Source: Isoperla grammatica (taxonomy: Eukaryota > Arthropoda > Insecta > Plecoptera > Perlodidae). Taken from it: DNA of 64,000 nucleotides. Position numbers and translations under genes: made by a program. The notes under the pieces were generated by a model. That model did not search any database. It saw only the letters and a program-made list of their open reading frames with translations, and had not been told where the DNA came from. This document shows, piece after piece, positions 45,521 to 57,799 of the stretch. Numbering within the stretch: position 1 is the first letter of the stretch; each line of letters begins with the position of its first letter. The stretch spans positions 9,604,436 to 9,668,435 of the forward strand of contig OX246745.1 of NCBI GenBank assembly GCA_945910005.1. Direction: 5' to 3'.

Positions 45521-48500
45521 CTGTAGAGGAAAGAGAGAATATATTGAAATCACACACAGTATTAGTACTTAGTGGTATCACAATACAGTATTTGCTGTCA
45601 TGCCTAGTCTTGAGGATGTTGTATTGATTTGTGTGCCCGTGTAACAGGGTACGGATTCACAAAAGGTCTTATCTCGGTACAACAAATGACTTGCTATGCG
45701 GCTGCTTATATATGTCATTGCTTACAACAATAGGCCTACTATACACACACATCTGTAGCTAATAGGGATGGGATAGTGTACACGTGTAAACGTTTTCATA
45801 CGTGTACACGTTTACTGTTTTCATCTAAAAAATATTAAACGCATGGACCTGTGCATGCTGCCCACACAGGGTTAAACTGCGTGCGACCGGCCACAGCGTC
45901 GACCAACGGCGCCGCTGAACCAACATCGCACACGAAATGCGTGTGTACAGTGCACACACTAATTCGCGTGCAAAATTTATTAGTCAGGCAAGTACGAACG
46001 TGTACACGCATTTCACAGAGAGAGGTTACACGTTTACTTAAGTACACGTTTTGCCCATCCCTAGTAGCTAATTTCGTGGAAATTACAGCACGAACTTGAA
46101 ATATTGCAAGGCAGTGTTTTGTTTACAAATACCTCTACATTTATAGCACAGACAGGTTGTCAGTACAGTATCTTGAAGCAAGTTATTTATACTCTGATGG
46201 ATTCGGGGTCCCACGACATCCCTACTGTCTATTAGGAACGAAATCATCGATTCCAATATTTCGGAAAGGAAAGTTAAAAGAAAGTTAGTTAGGAAGTTAG
46301 GAATCTATTAGGAGTCCCATCATTATTAATTATTTTATTGAATATTTTGTAAATCGAGAAACATTCTTGAATCCGACAGTAGGCCTAAAGTATTACCATA
46401 GTACCATATGTAACAGTCACACTATAGCCCTACATCTACAATCTGAGTACTTGGGAAAGTTTTACTCATCTTGTATTACAGTAGAACTAACAGTAACTTG
46501 TTTGCCTAGAAGCTCCATAGAAAACTCAGTCCAGATTAGGGGTGTTCAATGATTAGAGCAGTCGTTTAAACGTGTACAGGCCTGCGCTAGAATATACCCA
46601 TACAGTACATATTTTCGCACACGGTTAACAGTGTTCTGTGACAAAATGACAGTGGGCAGTTGGACACAAAGGCAGAAGGGAGGGTATAATCAACAACAAA
46701 TTTAATGAATAATTTTAAAACACACATTAATTATGGGTTTATTCATTTACCGGCATCCGCGTCAAGAATTTCGTTGTATAATTTTTTTTTTTAAATGAAA
46801 TTCGAACTTAATTTTTCATGTTGAAAAACTGGAATGGGTGGTTGGCAAAAATTTCGGGAAATAAACGATTATAAAATTAAACATTTTTCTCCTATAGGCC
46901 TATCGATTTTTGATATTGCGGCGAAGTAGAGGTTTAAAAATCGTGATATTGAGGCAAACTTAAAAATGTTCACAGTACAATGTAGTACGCTTTGCTGCAC
47001 ATATCCCCTCCTCAAGAGGATATTGCGATATTATTTCCAAGTATGAGCAGCAACGCGAGACCCGTTGCTGCACCTTTTAACTACAATCCCTCCACCACCC
47101 GATTGCTGCGAGTTCCCTTCGTTTGCCAAGACATTAATACATTCAACCGAGAATAATATTATACGGTATTGTTTGTTCCTAGTTTCATGACCGTCAATAC
47201 TCGATGTTCGACTTGACGCGCAAGTTTTCTCTCTCATCTAAGCGAAGACTTATCGCAGTGCAGCAACACATACTAGGCTATACTGCAGACCACAACGGAA
47301 AAATTTCAAGATAACGATATCATAGTCAAGGGGGGGAGGCTAACTGTGCAATGCATATTATTTACTGACGAAACCGAGAATTCGATATGAATATATATTT
47401 TATAGGGCTACACCAGTTTCCAAAATAAATCGGGTCAGCAGGTGGTTATCCACCAAGATTCTTGGGTATAGTTTGCATGTCATTGTAAAACTGAAGTCTA
47501 CATGTGTAATTTAGATATTTGGAAATATTGTTTTAATAGAACTAGAATGGATGCTTGGTACTAGAGCTGTGCGAGTCTCGAAATTTCGAGACGAGATCGA
47601 GATAAAAATTCTGCTCGTGTATCGCTCGACTTGCTCAAACACCTGCTCGAAAATTCGAGTCTCGAGCGGGCTCGAGAATATATTAAAACGGAAACATTCT
47701 GTGGAGACTCTACGACCACAATATTTCATCATTATTTTTATATTTTAACCAAATTTCGTAATAAATACTAATAGGCCTACCACAGAATTATGGAGAGCTT
47801 AGGCGTGGACTGTCTTACGTAAGGTAGGGCTACCTAGGCCTAGGCTTTGTATAATCTAGATAAAACATTTAGGCTGCCTATTTTTGTGATTGTACTACCA
47901 AAACCTGGATTCTAGTAATATGCCATGGACTTCAAAAATAGTCTTAACTCTTTGCAAAATTGCTTGCTGGTAAAAATTCCGCAGACCGAGTCATCACTTT
48001 CCATTGACAACGTCCATCTTGGATATCACCCCACTCCCAACACCCTTTTCCTCCCTTGGAACTTGGAAGTTCTTCAATTAATAAGTGGTTGCGCTAGCAT
48101 CGGGGCTAGACTGGGACTACTTGATCGACTTGCCGGTATGGAAAGTTACTACTTTATCGACTTTAGGCGGGAATTTCAAACATCGTGAAATGCGTTTGGA
48201 AATTTGTAGTCTCCGATTCTAGCGCGAGCGAAGTTATGGAATTTTTTGTTTAAAAAAAAAAACATCGCGTTATATTCGGGCCTTTATGGTACTAGGAAGG
48301 TAATAAGAAAAGTCTGTTTTTATCTTGAATCTCGCTCGATATTCAAGAAAATTTTTGGTTCGCTCGATCTCGAATCTTGCTCGAGATTCAAGAATATCTT
48401 ATGAATCTTGCTCGATCTCGCTCGACTTGAAAAATCCCTGCTCGCACAGCCCTACTTGGTACATAGGCTTACATAAACTACCGGTAGTTAGGGATGGGAC

Positions 48501-51500
48501 GTCTAAACGTGAGGAGAGTGGCTTTAAAGTTTAAACGTTTACACTTTTTACGCCTCGTTTAAACGTGTGTACAGAAGTGGTTGTATGTAAGATAAGAAAC
48601 AAATATTTTACAACGGAGCATACTGCAGTACTAGGCCTAATTTACTATTATAGTTTTTTCTAGCTACAAATTGTAATTTTACCCAATGTTTCGGAACTTT
48701 TCGGTAATTTACTGCAAAGGTCATTTTATTCATCTCGTGGCAGGGGATAGCGAATAAAACGTTTAAACGCGAGTTTTAGAAACGGTTAAACGTTTAGGCT
48801 ATTAAACGTATTTGCCCATCCCTACCGGTAGTGAAATGAAAGCCAAAAATTTGGGAATGAATACATGGGCTACCTAGGCCTAGTATGTGTTATAATATGT
48901 AATAAGAATCTAATTTTGATCGTTTTAAGGCTGAATGCAAAGAACCACATTTATACTCAGCCAGAAAACACAAATTAGGCTAATTTGACTATCACAAAAA
49001 TAAGGAAGGATAAGAATAGGATACTGCAAGAGGAAAGGAACACAAAGGGTCTCTGGAGATCTTCTTGATGCAAAGCATTACAAGAAACAAATAAATGTGG
49101 GCCTTACCTGAACGAGAGACGGCTTCAATGGAGTTTCCTTGAACAATAAGCTCATCTTTCTGCTTTGGGGAGTTTGAGACCGTGACACCATGCGACATCT
49201 TCACCCGTCGAATGAATTTCTCTCCAAGGAAGTTACGGATTTCAATTACAGAGTTATTTTCTGTTGTAACGCAGTTGATTGGGAAATGAGCATATACAGC
49301 TCGCATCTTGTACAAGAACCCCTGGAACCAATGTACATGACTTTATTATCCATCAATAACATTGAGTAATGATCTGGATTGTTGCATTCAAATCTCTGCT
49401 GGGAATGTGAATTGTGAATGAGCATGTACATTATTTAACTTTCCCCACTCAAATACATTATTAGCTGATGTTACACCTATATAGCCTAGCACTATATATA
49501 GCATTTCTCCCTAAAAATGCAAAGGCACTACCGGTAGTATAGGCCTATACATTTTGTATTTTAGCAAAACATTTTTTTAAATAGAAATATTACTAAATGT
49601 TTCAATCTTAAGAGTGAAGGGTAGTCTCTACGTCAAAAATGGCATACAATTTTCATTATATCTCAAGATTGCAACAAGAAATCGAAAATCGAAATCAACA
49701 GCACACTGTGTGTTAGTAAGCCCTAGAGACTGAATGAAATATAACTATTAGTGTAGTTATTTTGATTATTTATTCAATAATTAGTAATAAAATGTACATA
49801 CCGGTATAAAGAAACATACTGATTACAATGTAAGAACTCAGAGCATTCTGTATGGAGAGCTTATTAAACCCCAGTGCACTGTTGATTCAGATTTTTGATT
49901 TTGAAGCCCATTCTTGTGATAGCCTACCTATCGGCCTAATGTATAAATTAAAATTTTGTGCAGTTTTTGACATAGAGGTATTCTTCCCTGTTAAGAGGAA
50001 GGACTACTAGCCAATATCAAAACCCGCGAAATTAACGTATTTTCGTCATATCTCAATAACGCCACACAATATCGAAACAGTGACACCTACGCATATTTTG
50101 GATTCGTGAGAGCTCAATACCGTATGAAAAAGATTTATTAGTTTGCAGTAATTATAATTATTATTTGTAATTTAGCTAATTTACAAGTTAATTTGAAATT
50201 ACAACTATAATCACTACAATCTACGAAATCTTTTTCATTTGGTATTGAGCCTCACGAATCCAAAATATGCGTAGGTGTCACTGTTTCGATATTGTGTGGC
50301 GTTATCGAGATATGACGAAAATACGTTAATTTCGCGGGTTTTAATATTGGCTAGTAGTCCTTCCTCTTAACTGGTATGTACCGTATGTTATAATTTTTAT
50401 TGGTACTGTACTACAAAAATTGTCAAAGTGAAATTTCATGCAAAAAAATCAATATAGGCCTACATATATTGTCAATGGCACACAAACAATGGTGCATCAA
50501 ACAAATTTTCTTGAACACACAATAGCAGGTACCACAACATGCACCAAAATTATCCGGTCAACAACTTAAAATTGACATGCGACACGTTTATAACATAGGG
50601 ATATTGTTGCAAGAGGGATAGTTTTTAGCGTTTAAGGTTAGGCATAGGGCAGTCACGATACTGCTGCGCATTGCCATTCATGCATTGTAAACAAGAAAAA
50701 TTGGGACTTCCCATTAGACAAATGGTACATAGGCCTACGTAGGCTAGGTTTAACTAGGCTAGTAAGTCTCAATTTTTCTTGTTTCTACTCTTATACTCAT
50801 ACAATTGATTCTAAAGAAACCATGACCAAATCTGCTACAACCAACAAATAACCACCTATGTTTAGCATGAACATACATTGTTAGTGAAATATAAAAAAAC
50901 AAAAAAAAAACAGGACAATTAACATACAAGTCGTAAGACAATACCTTCCCAACACCCGTGAAACAGACCCTTTATACCATTCAGACCAAGTGCATGATGA
51001 CCTGGCTGTATTGCAAGGGTAGTACGTGGCATAGTTTACGCCTACTTCCCATAAATTGAATCGTGACGAATTCACTTTGCTATACTGCATTAAAGCATCA
51101 CCTTGGTAATGTAGCTATTGACATATTTACCACAAGGCCTAGTTTCTGCAAAAATAGCATAAAATAAACAAATATTTCTCCTAAAGGAGGCACATACCTA
51201 GTAGGCCTAGGGCCTATACATTATATAAGTTATAACCAGTCATTTGAATGAAAAGTGAATAAAAATCGAAGTATGGCTGTTAAAAGAGGAAATGATAATT
51301 CCATCTGGTACTTGTTGCTCCATTACCAATACAGCAATACCACTTTCAAGATTGTGTTGTCACTGCCATAGGCCTACACACTTCAGCACAGGTGGCAGCA
51401 GTATGTAGGCCTACACAACGAAAGATGTTTGATAGCAGGCAAAAACAACAGAAAAGCATAGAATATTAATTGTGCCATGCCGTAAGCTCCTGCTTTACCC

Positions 51501-52490
51501 CTTACTAGGTTCGCTAATTCGATAACATGTGGTGAAATGGCCACGTATCTGTACAAGCCGGTGCCAAATGTCTTACCAATTGATTTATGCACAATTGTTC
51601 ACTACTACCTAATCATTTAAATAAACATGGATAATGTAGCTGTTTAACCTCACTCTTGTCAGTGGGGGACTGGTAGTAGGGCTGCGTAGCCTAGGCTATT
51701 ATGGATGCACTTCAACCAGGTGGTGCGCTTCGAACTTACTAGGCCTACTTGACAAACTGCACAGTAGGGGTGGACTGGTACAGGTGCTGTCCAAACACGG
51801 TGCACCACTGTCAGGTAAGTAGAAGTAGAAGTACCACATACAACCGCTAGGCCTTGACTGGCAGGAGGGACAGCATATTAATTTTCACATGGCTCATAGG
51901 CCTAGGCCTAGCCATAAGGACTAGGCCTACTTTCATCGGGCTTACCTTGGTCACTCCTTTCAACATGTTTTCGATGTGAGAGCACACTGTCCGGACGGCA
52001 GCTAACTCCTTCTTGGTCCCGAACCATTTTTCAACTTTCAGTAGCCTTTTGTTTACCATCTACAAACAAAAACGAGTGTAAGAAACTGAACGACCTAACC
52101 TCAAAATGAGAATTGAGAGTTGGGGTTAATGCACCAGAAAATAGTTTTGGAAAACAATCTAACCAAGAACTTATAATACTCAAGTGGTTACTTACGCGCA
52201 TATCCAATGCAAGATGCTTGAAGGACCGTTTTAGGATTCCGCGGGGTCCTTTAACAGTCACCACGCGAGCTTTGACGGTGACCGTCAAACCCTCGGGTAT
52301 TTTAACAGACTGATTTGACACGATCTGCTTCATCCTAGTGAATCAAAAAGCACACATATAACGTAGAAAATAATGCTTATCACAATTAAATAGTCATCGA
52401 CTAAAAATGTTATAATATACGGCCGATGATATCAGATACATATAAATTAGAAGTTACATACCTAACGAATGTGCCAACAAGAACCGGAAG
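45420..52490 (-). CDS. RPL9: 60S ribosomal protein L9 (uL6), gene span
   Basis: L9 (universal name uL6) is a large-subunit protein near the sarcin-ricin loop and the factor-binding site. Coding exons 52196-52333, 51946-52059, 49108-49321 and 45420-45520 join in phases 0, 0 and 1 to 188 residues plus stop (the human protein has 192). Conserved stretches seen: [57 protein letters not shown] and [17 protein letters not shown] non-coding first exon with a pyrimidine-rich start (52462-52490) is spliced to base 52334. The frame is intact and all introns are GT-AG, so this is the live gene, not a processed pseudogene. Introns hold many transposons, most in the 3.6-kb last intron. Confidence 0.98.
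45763..46063. mobile_element. hAT-like element (TAGGGATGGG family) in RPL9 last intron
   Basis: The ends are TAGGGATGGG and CCCATCCCTA, with exact duplication GTAGCTAA (45755-45762 and 46064-46071). The arms carry repeated ACACGT/ACGTGT motifs. 301 bp, no coding sequence. Confidence 0.88.
47562..48454. mobile_element. hAT-like element (TAGAGCTGTGCGAG ends) in RPL9 last intron
   Basis: TAGAGCTGTGCGAG and CTCGCACAGCCCTA are inverse with one mismatch. The duplication CTTGGTAC is exact (47554-47561 and 48455-48462). Both arms are dense in CTCGA/TCGAG. An 87-codon open frame inside (47925-48188) is not recognised as transposase. Confidence 0.88.
48489..48824. mobile_element. hAT-like element (TAGGGATGGG family), second copy
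   Basis: The ends TAGGGATGGGACG and TTTGCCCATCCCTA, with exact duplication CCGGTAGT (48481-48488 and 48825-48832). The arms hold TTTAAACG motifs. It is the same family as 45763-46063 and sits only 34 bp from the neighbouring element. Confidence 0.88.
49108..49321 (-). CDS. RPL9: RPL9 coding exon 3
   Basis: It encodes 71 codons plus one base, from [16 protein letters not shown] to EAVSRS. The acceptor is TTCCAG and the donor GTAAGG. It contains the second uL6 domain, including [14 protein letters not shown]. Confidence 0.98.
49608..49994. mobile_element. TTAA foldback element in RPL9 intron
   Basis: TTAA at 49608-49611 and 49991-49994. The left end GAGTGAAGGGTAGTCTCTAC and the arm motifs (CTACGTCAAAAA, ATATCTCAAGATTG, GCACACTGTG) match the 43741 family. 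The arms have drifted more than those of the palindrome. Confidence 0.75.
49991..50370. mobile_element. second TTAA foldback element, sharing its left TTAA
   Basis: The ends GAGGAAGGACTACTAGCC and GGCTAGTAGTCCTTCCTC are exact inverses between TTAA at 49991-49994 and 50367-50370. Arms of about 150 bp (CACCTACGCATATTTTGGAT and its inverse) are almost identical. The internal sequence differs from the 43741 family, though the outer bases are similar. Confidence 0.85.
50375..51940. other. rest of the RPL9 second coding intron
   Basis: Intron sequence with about a dozen TAGGCCTA octamers, several clustered at 51890-51930. No snoRNA box pair was recognised, though ribosomal protein introns often host them. 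Confidence 0.5.
51946..52059 (-). CDS. RPL9: RPL9 coding exon 2
   Basis: It encodes 38 codons, [20 protein letters not shown] to KGVTK, with acceptor TTTGTAG and donor GTAAGC. The [18 protein letters not shown] segment is the family's well-conserved helix. Confidence 0.98.
52196..52333 (-). CDS. RPL9: RPL9 coding exon 1
   Basis: The ATG at 52331-52333 begins [15 protein letters not shown], the standard N-terminus of the family. 46 codons end at ALDMR before a GTAAGT donor, phase 0. Confidence 0.98.
52462..52490 (-). promoter_or_regulatory. RPL9: RPL9 non-coding exon 1 with TOP-like start
   Basis: On the minus strand, CTTCCGGTTCTTGTTGGCAC starts the transcript and resembles 5' terminal oligopyrimidine leaders, which place ribosomal protein mRNAs under TOR-linked translational control. 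A donor TTAG|GTATGT ends it at 52462. The acceptor TTCACTAG at 52335-52342 starts the coding exon one base before the ATG. The start site is inferred. Confidence 0.7.
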
Positions 52491-52499
52491 AGAATGTCA

Positions 52500-53660
52500 C
52501 AGTGTTGCCACAACCTGCAATGCCGCGTGTGATGGAGCACGCGAGAGCGAGCGCAGTCCATACAACGTTTAGGAAGACGGCGGTCTTATGGGCGGGATTT
52601 TCAATACCACGGCCACCTTTATGTTGGGTGTGTTCGTTTATTATATCTCAGGCAATCGGATGGTTCCAGGCGGTTTTCCATTTTGCAGATTTGTGCGGCT
52701 CATTTGAAATTATGCGGCCTCCCAAATGGCTGTGGTGTGGTGGGATTTATGAACAATGAAAATAATAATTTTAAGTTCGAATTTGATGTAGCAAGGTATA
52801 TAATGTTGCGTTATTATTTGTTATTATATATCCATACAAAAATAAGATGAAATCTTTTGGTTTAAGTAGTCCTAGGGGTAAAAATAGAATATAAAAACCT
52901 CCAATATAACTGGGTCAAAAAAGCATTGCTCATCCTTGGCACAAACTAGTTACAAAAATATCAAAAATCTATATAGAATATCTTTAATTATTATTCAGTA
53001 ATTAGTTTATCGTCGAAAAACAATGTCTATCCACCGTTATTGACCAAAACTAGCATAGAGCTCAATCTTGTCGTTCTTTAATTCATTCACTGGAAACCTG
53101 TCATGACGTAGCATGCTGGGGCAGATATTCAGATCTAATACAAGTACACACCCATTGAATCATTTTAAACTAGCCCGTCTGGGCCCGGGGAAGAATAGGC
53201 CATGAGTGACTCTGATAGTCTGCTAGTCGGACAGGGACACACCAACAGCTCGGTATCTCAAAACCATGTTAATGTGAAAAAAGACAAGTTACTGTGGAAA
53301 TGATTCTGCATCTTAAAATTGGATAATTGATTTAATTAATTAGATCACAAATGCACGAAATACAATCAATCAGTATAGCACACAAATCACATAAAACACT
53401 CTCTTTAATAATAGCCACAAGAAGGGTGAAGATGAATCTGAAAACTGCACACGTGATACACAAAACATGACAATGTGGGGTTTAAATAACGATATTCTTT
53501 TTAACATGCCTTTAACATGCCTGACAACCAGAGCAGGCCAGATCAAGAAGCTAATTTGTATTGGATAGCAAGAAAAATGAATGGCTGAAGTGAAAAGTCA
53601 TCATCGCATAAGAAGAAAAAAAAAACATTTACTGCTAAACATATTTTTAGAACTATTTAA
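52500..53660. other. upstream of RPL9, no gene recognised
   Basis: The first 100 bp act as RPL9 promoter region. The rest has no recognised exon, and the missing C-terminal exon of RIBC2 was looked for here without success. Confidence 0.4.
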
Positions 53661-53666
53661 TTACAA

Positions 53667-54110
53667 TAGGGAATGCTCATACGATTTTTTAAATTGATTT
53701 TTAAATACTTCCTCGCATATCTAATAACAATGTTTTTAAATTTTGAAAATCCGATCAGTCTATGCCTCAAAATAATTGATTTAGTAACCTCCCATAAAAG
53801 CGCGCGAAAAGGAGCCGGCGCTATCTTGATGCGCGTGACGTCAGGGGTTTGTACTTGTGTACTTGTGTACGCGCTCCGCCTATGGCTCACCGCACGGACT
53901 GTCAACTAGCTACAAAACCCTGACGTCACAACTGCCTCTAGCCAATCACGGGGCGTTTCTACCAAATTCAAATAATTGCGACTAAGTCCAATATTAAACC
54001 TATTTAAAAATTTCTTTTTTAGTTGGGACTTTCATTAATATACTTTGTGTACCATATACTATTAAATTAAGTGTTTGGTTTAACGAAAAAAATCGTATGA
54101 GCATTCCCTA
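53667..54110. mobile_element. inverted-repeat element with two CRE palindromes
   Basis: TAGGGAATGCTCATACGATT and AATCGTATGAGCATTCCCTA are exact inverses. Inside, TGACGTCA occurs twice in inverted context (near 53836 and 53920), each next to CAGGGGTTTGTA or its inverse, along with a CCAATCA box-like site. The ends fit a TA target duplication. No coding sequence was seen. Confidence 0.75.
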
Positions 54111-54124
54111 ATACTTACTAAAAG

Positions 54125-54454
<330 letters not shown>

Positions 54455-54949
54455 CCAAATCAATTAAACGTTGCATAGATTCTCGAAATTATTTTTAAAA
54501 TGGCATTGAATTCTTTAGAAATGTGTGATTTAGCATTTCAGTATTTCAAAATTCATTGCACAATTCCATTGGTCAACCATAGAACATTTTGATTCTAGCC
54601 TGAATGGAACACTTTCTCGAGTATAATCAGGGCTAAATTTGAGCCGGAACTCAACGGAACACTATTTTTCTCAAGATTTAAAAACTTTGGAATTCCCATT
54701 ATGTATTTACCTGTCTGTGCTAATTTGACGTGTACTACCGAACATATCTCTAAAAACGCCAAAGTATTCCTTCCCATTCCTCTAGTTTTTGCACTGCATA
54801 GATGCAAAGATTTAGTGAGCACTGAACTGCAAGAACTATTTTTTCGAATGTAGCTACATTTTTAATGTAGAACGTGATTTTCCGAACATCACAATTGACA
54901 ACAAATGGAAACAATAACTCCCACTTTTATTTCCATCCATTTATAACGT

Positions 54950-55387
<438 letters not shown>

Positions 55388-55409
55388 TAGACTTATACTA
55401 AATATAGGC

Positions 55410-55635
55410 CTATGATGATTAATGAATGATGATTAGGAAGGGAGGAGGGGAAGCTTGGCATCAGCATTTATTTAGTCTACTCCTGTCTAAAATTATCAAG
55501 GAATCCATTGGCTTTACGTCCTATCCAAAAGAAAAAGACGGTGTAACTTTGACGAGTCATATAGGTTCCTCCACTAACCTAGACTGCCAAGCAGTTGACA
55601 AACAACGAGGCTGTTACACAAGATTTGAACCTTTG
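55410..55635 (+). repeat. dispersed 240-bp repeat, copy 2
   Basis: See 19160-19400. The CATATAGGTTCCTCC, GACTGCCAAGCAGTTGAC and GCTGTTACACAAG blocks are shared in order. Confidence 0.6.
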
Positions 55636-55783
55636 GAACAGCTAAAATAACGTTTTGAAAGAGAACGGATCTGTTTGCTTAGCTTCGGTGTTCGCATGGG
55701 AACTGGCTAAGCGACCGTGACTAAACCGTTGGTTAACTAGTAACTATTAATTATTATTACTACTAAGGTAGGGCCTACTTCAT

Positions 55784-55789
55784 TTTATT
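55784..55789 (-). terminator. RIBC2: possible polyadenylation signal of RIBC2
   Basis: AATAAA on the minus strand, about 40 nt after the in-frame TAG at 55827-55829. It is meaningful only if translation ends at that TAG. Confidence 0.4.
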
Positions 55790-55826
55790 ACTACTTCAAA
55801 TAAAACACAGTTGACAAAAAGGATAA

Positions 55827-57759
55827 CTACCTTTTGTATTGTTCTGCTTCAGTTGCAAGGAGAGAAACTTGGGTAGCCACGTTGTTCACAACTTGATCCC
55901 ACTCCTTCTCTCGGCAAGATGCTCGTTCTCGTTGTATCTGGGGATGTTAAATACACAGTACTGTTCAACTGTCAGCATTATCACTGCCTGACAATCAAAC
56001 GCAGACCTTCAAAACATACTTATTATTAGTAAAGTTGGCTTTCGAAAGAAAGATGGAAGAACAATACCGCCCGCCGCCAGAGGGGTGGTACAAACTGCCG
56101 AAATGCACATTTTGTTCTCTAATTTGACAAGGTGTCGATATTAAGTGGGCCGTAATTTGATCGGTCAAACGTTTAGGTTTAGGTCGACCAGTCGCTTTAC
56201 AGTATGGGCCCGTACTAGCTGATTTGGCACTGAATATCGAATTGTGACGATTTAAACAATCAAAAGAAAAATCACGATTTTGTGGCTGATGTGAATCGTA
56301 CTATTATCGCAATGTGAACTATGAAATTGATTCAAGTCGATTGATGATTCATTGATTTCAAAATTAACAATAATCATTTATGACACGTTAGGCCTAACTT
56401 GTGAACCACACAAATCGCGATATAAAAAAGTAGATATCATCGAGATTCGAGAAGTTTCCACTTACATTGCTCTTCTATAATGGCATTATTTTAGTAACTT
56501 TTAATGTTTGACACATATAGTGCACATCATCGTGTAGAGGAAGGTTAGACCAAAGTATTCATATGGGCCTATGTTTAATGCGTGCATTGGTCATCTTTAA
56601 ACCACGAGTTGAATAATGCATCTCGCTTCCCGTTTTAATCGTAGCTTTGCCGTAGCCGTCCGTAGATCTGCTGTAAGCGCACAGGAGAGATGTGTTCCTG
56701 CCGACAGCAACTGCCATCTGCTAGTAGCTGCTCTCAACAACCGGCCGTCCCTCAAAACGTGAATAGACTCGACCCGAATGCGTGGGCGGAGATGTGCTTT
56801 AGGTACAGCTATAGTACATGAGTAATCCAAGATAGTAAATGAAAAGAGATGTACCTTATTTTCCCTTATCTGCTGCTGTTGCTGATTGCGCACTTCCAAC
56901 TGCTGTTCTTCGCTCATTCCTTTGTACATGTACGGTATTACTCGATGTGAGCCCAAGGCACTATTATGCATTTCTGGATTCTCTGTCAAGAAGTCTCCTG
57001 TCAATGCATTGTATATCTCCGTGTTATTCATTTCCCTCTCTCTGTATGCATTCAACTGTTGACGGTTAGCAGTATCTTCAGCTAGGGCCTTAAACAAGAA
57101 CACTCACACATAGTATAAAATTCTCAAGGACTACAGAATAAGAATAACATTAATTGTATTTAATAAGAACAAAATTATTAAGTACGGTAAGTATGCATTG
57201 TTTTGAGAAGACACACATGACAATAAGTGTACCTAGGCCTATCTAAGAAATGTGAACATATGACGGTATGAAGAAGACAATTTAAGTTTTTCTACCTACC
57301 ATGTTAAAACGAAAAATAGTTTCATTCAATTTCCGTTTCACGTCGTTCTGCATAGCTTCGATTTGTACTGATCGATCATCTCGAGCCATGATAATCTGGT
57401 TGTAGTCTAACTCGTAAGCATTCCGCTGGGCATCAGCTCTTGCTTTCTCTTGTCTTTGCTGCTCAACCCACGAGCGAAACTGTTCCTGCTGGTATTTCAC
57501 ACGTGTTCTGCTTTCTAAATCTTCACCATCAAATCTAGTGACACAAGAACAACAAAACTGTAATTTTTTTCGTGAATGTTTTATTTTATTTGTTTCCTTG
57601 TCTTTTATAGTTTTATATTTCTTAAATCTCCCTTGAAATGTATTGCGTAACGTAATGTATTTCTCCTGCCCAGGTGGTGTCTCAAAAAGATGTGAATTGT
57701 GTGTTTCTTGTCCACGTACTGGTGTACTATATTAAAAAGTTAGTACAAAATTAGGGAAA

Positions 57760-57799
<40 letters not shown>

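Noticed and set aside
53040..53130. Minus-strand frame ending in SFGQ-stop, considered as the last RIBC2 exon
   Set aside because: The acceptor phase gives an early stop when joined to exon 6, and the residues do not match the family's C-terminus.
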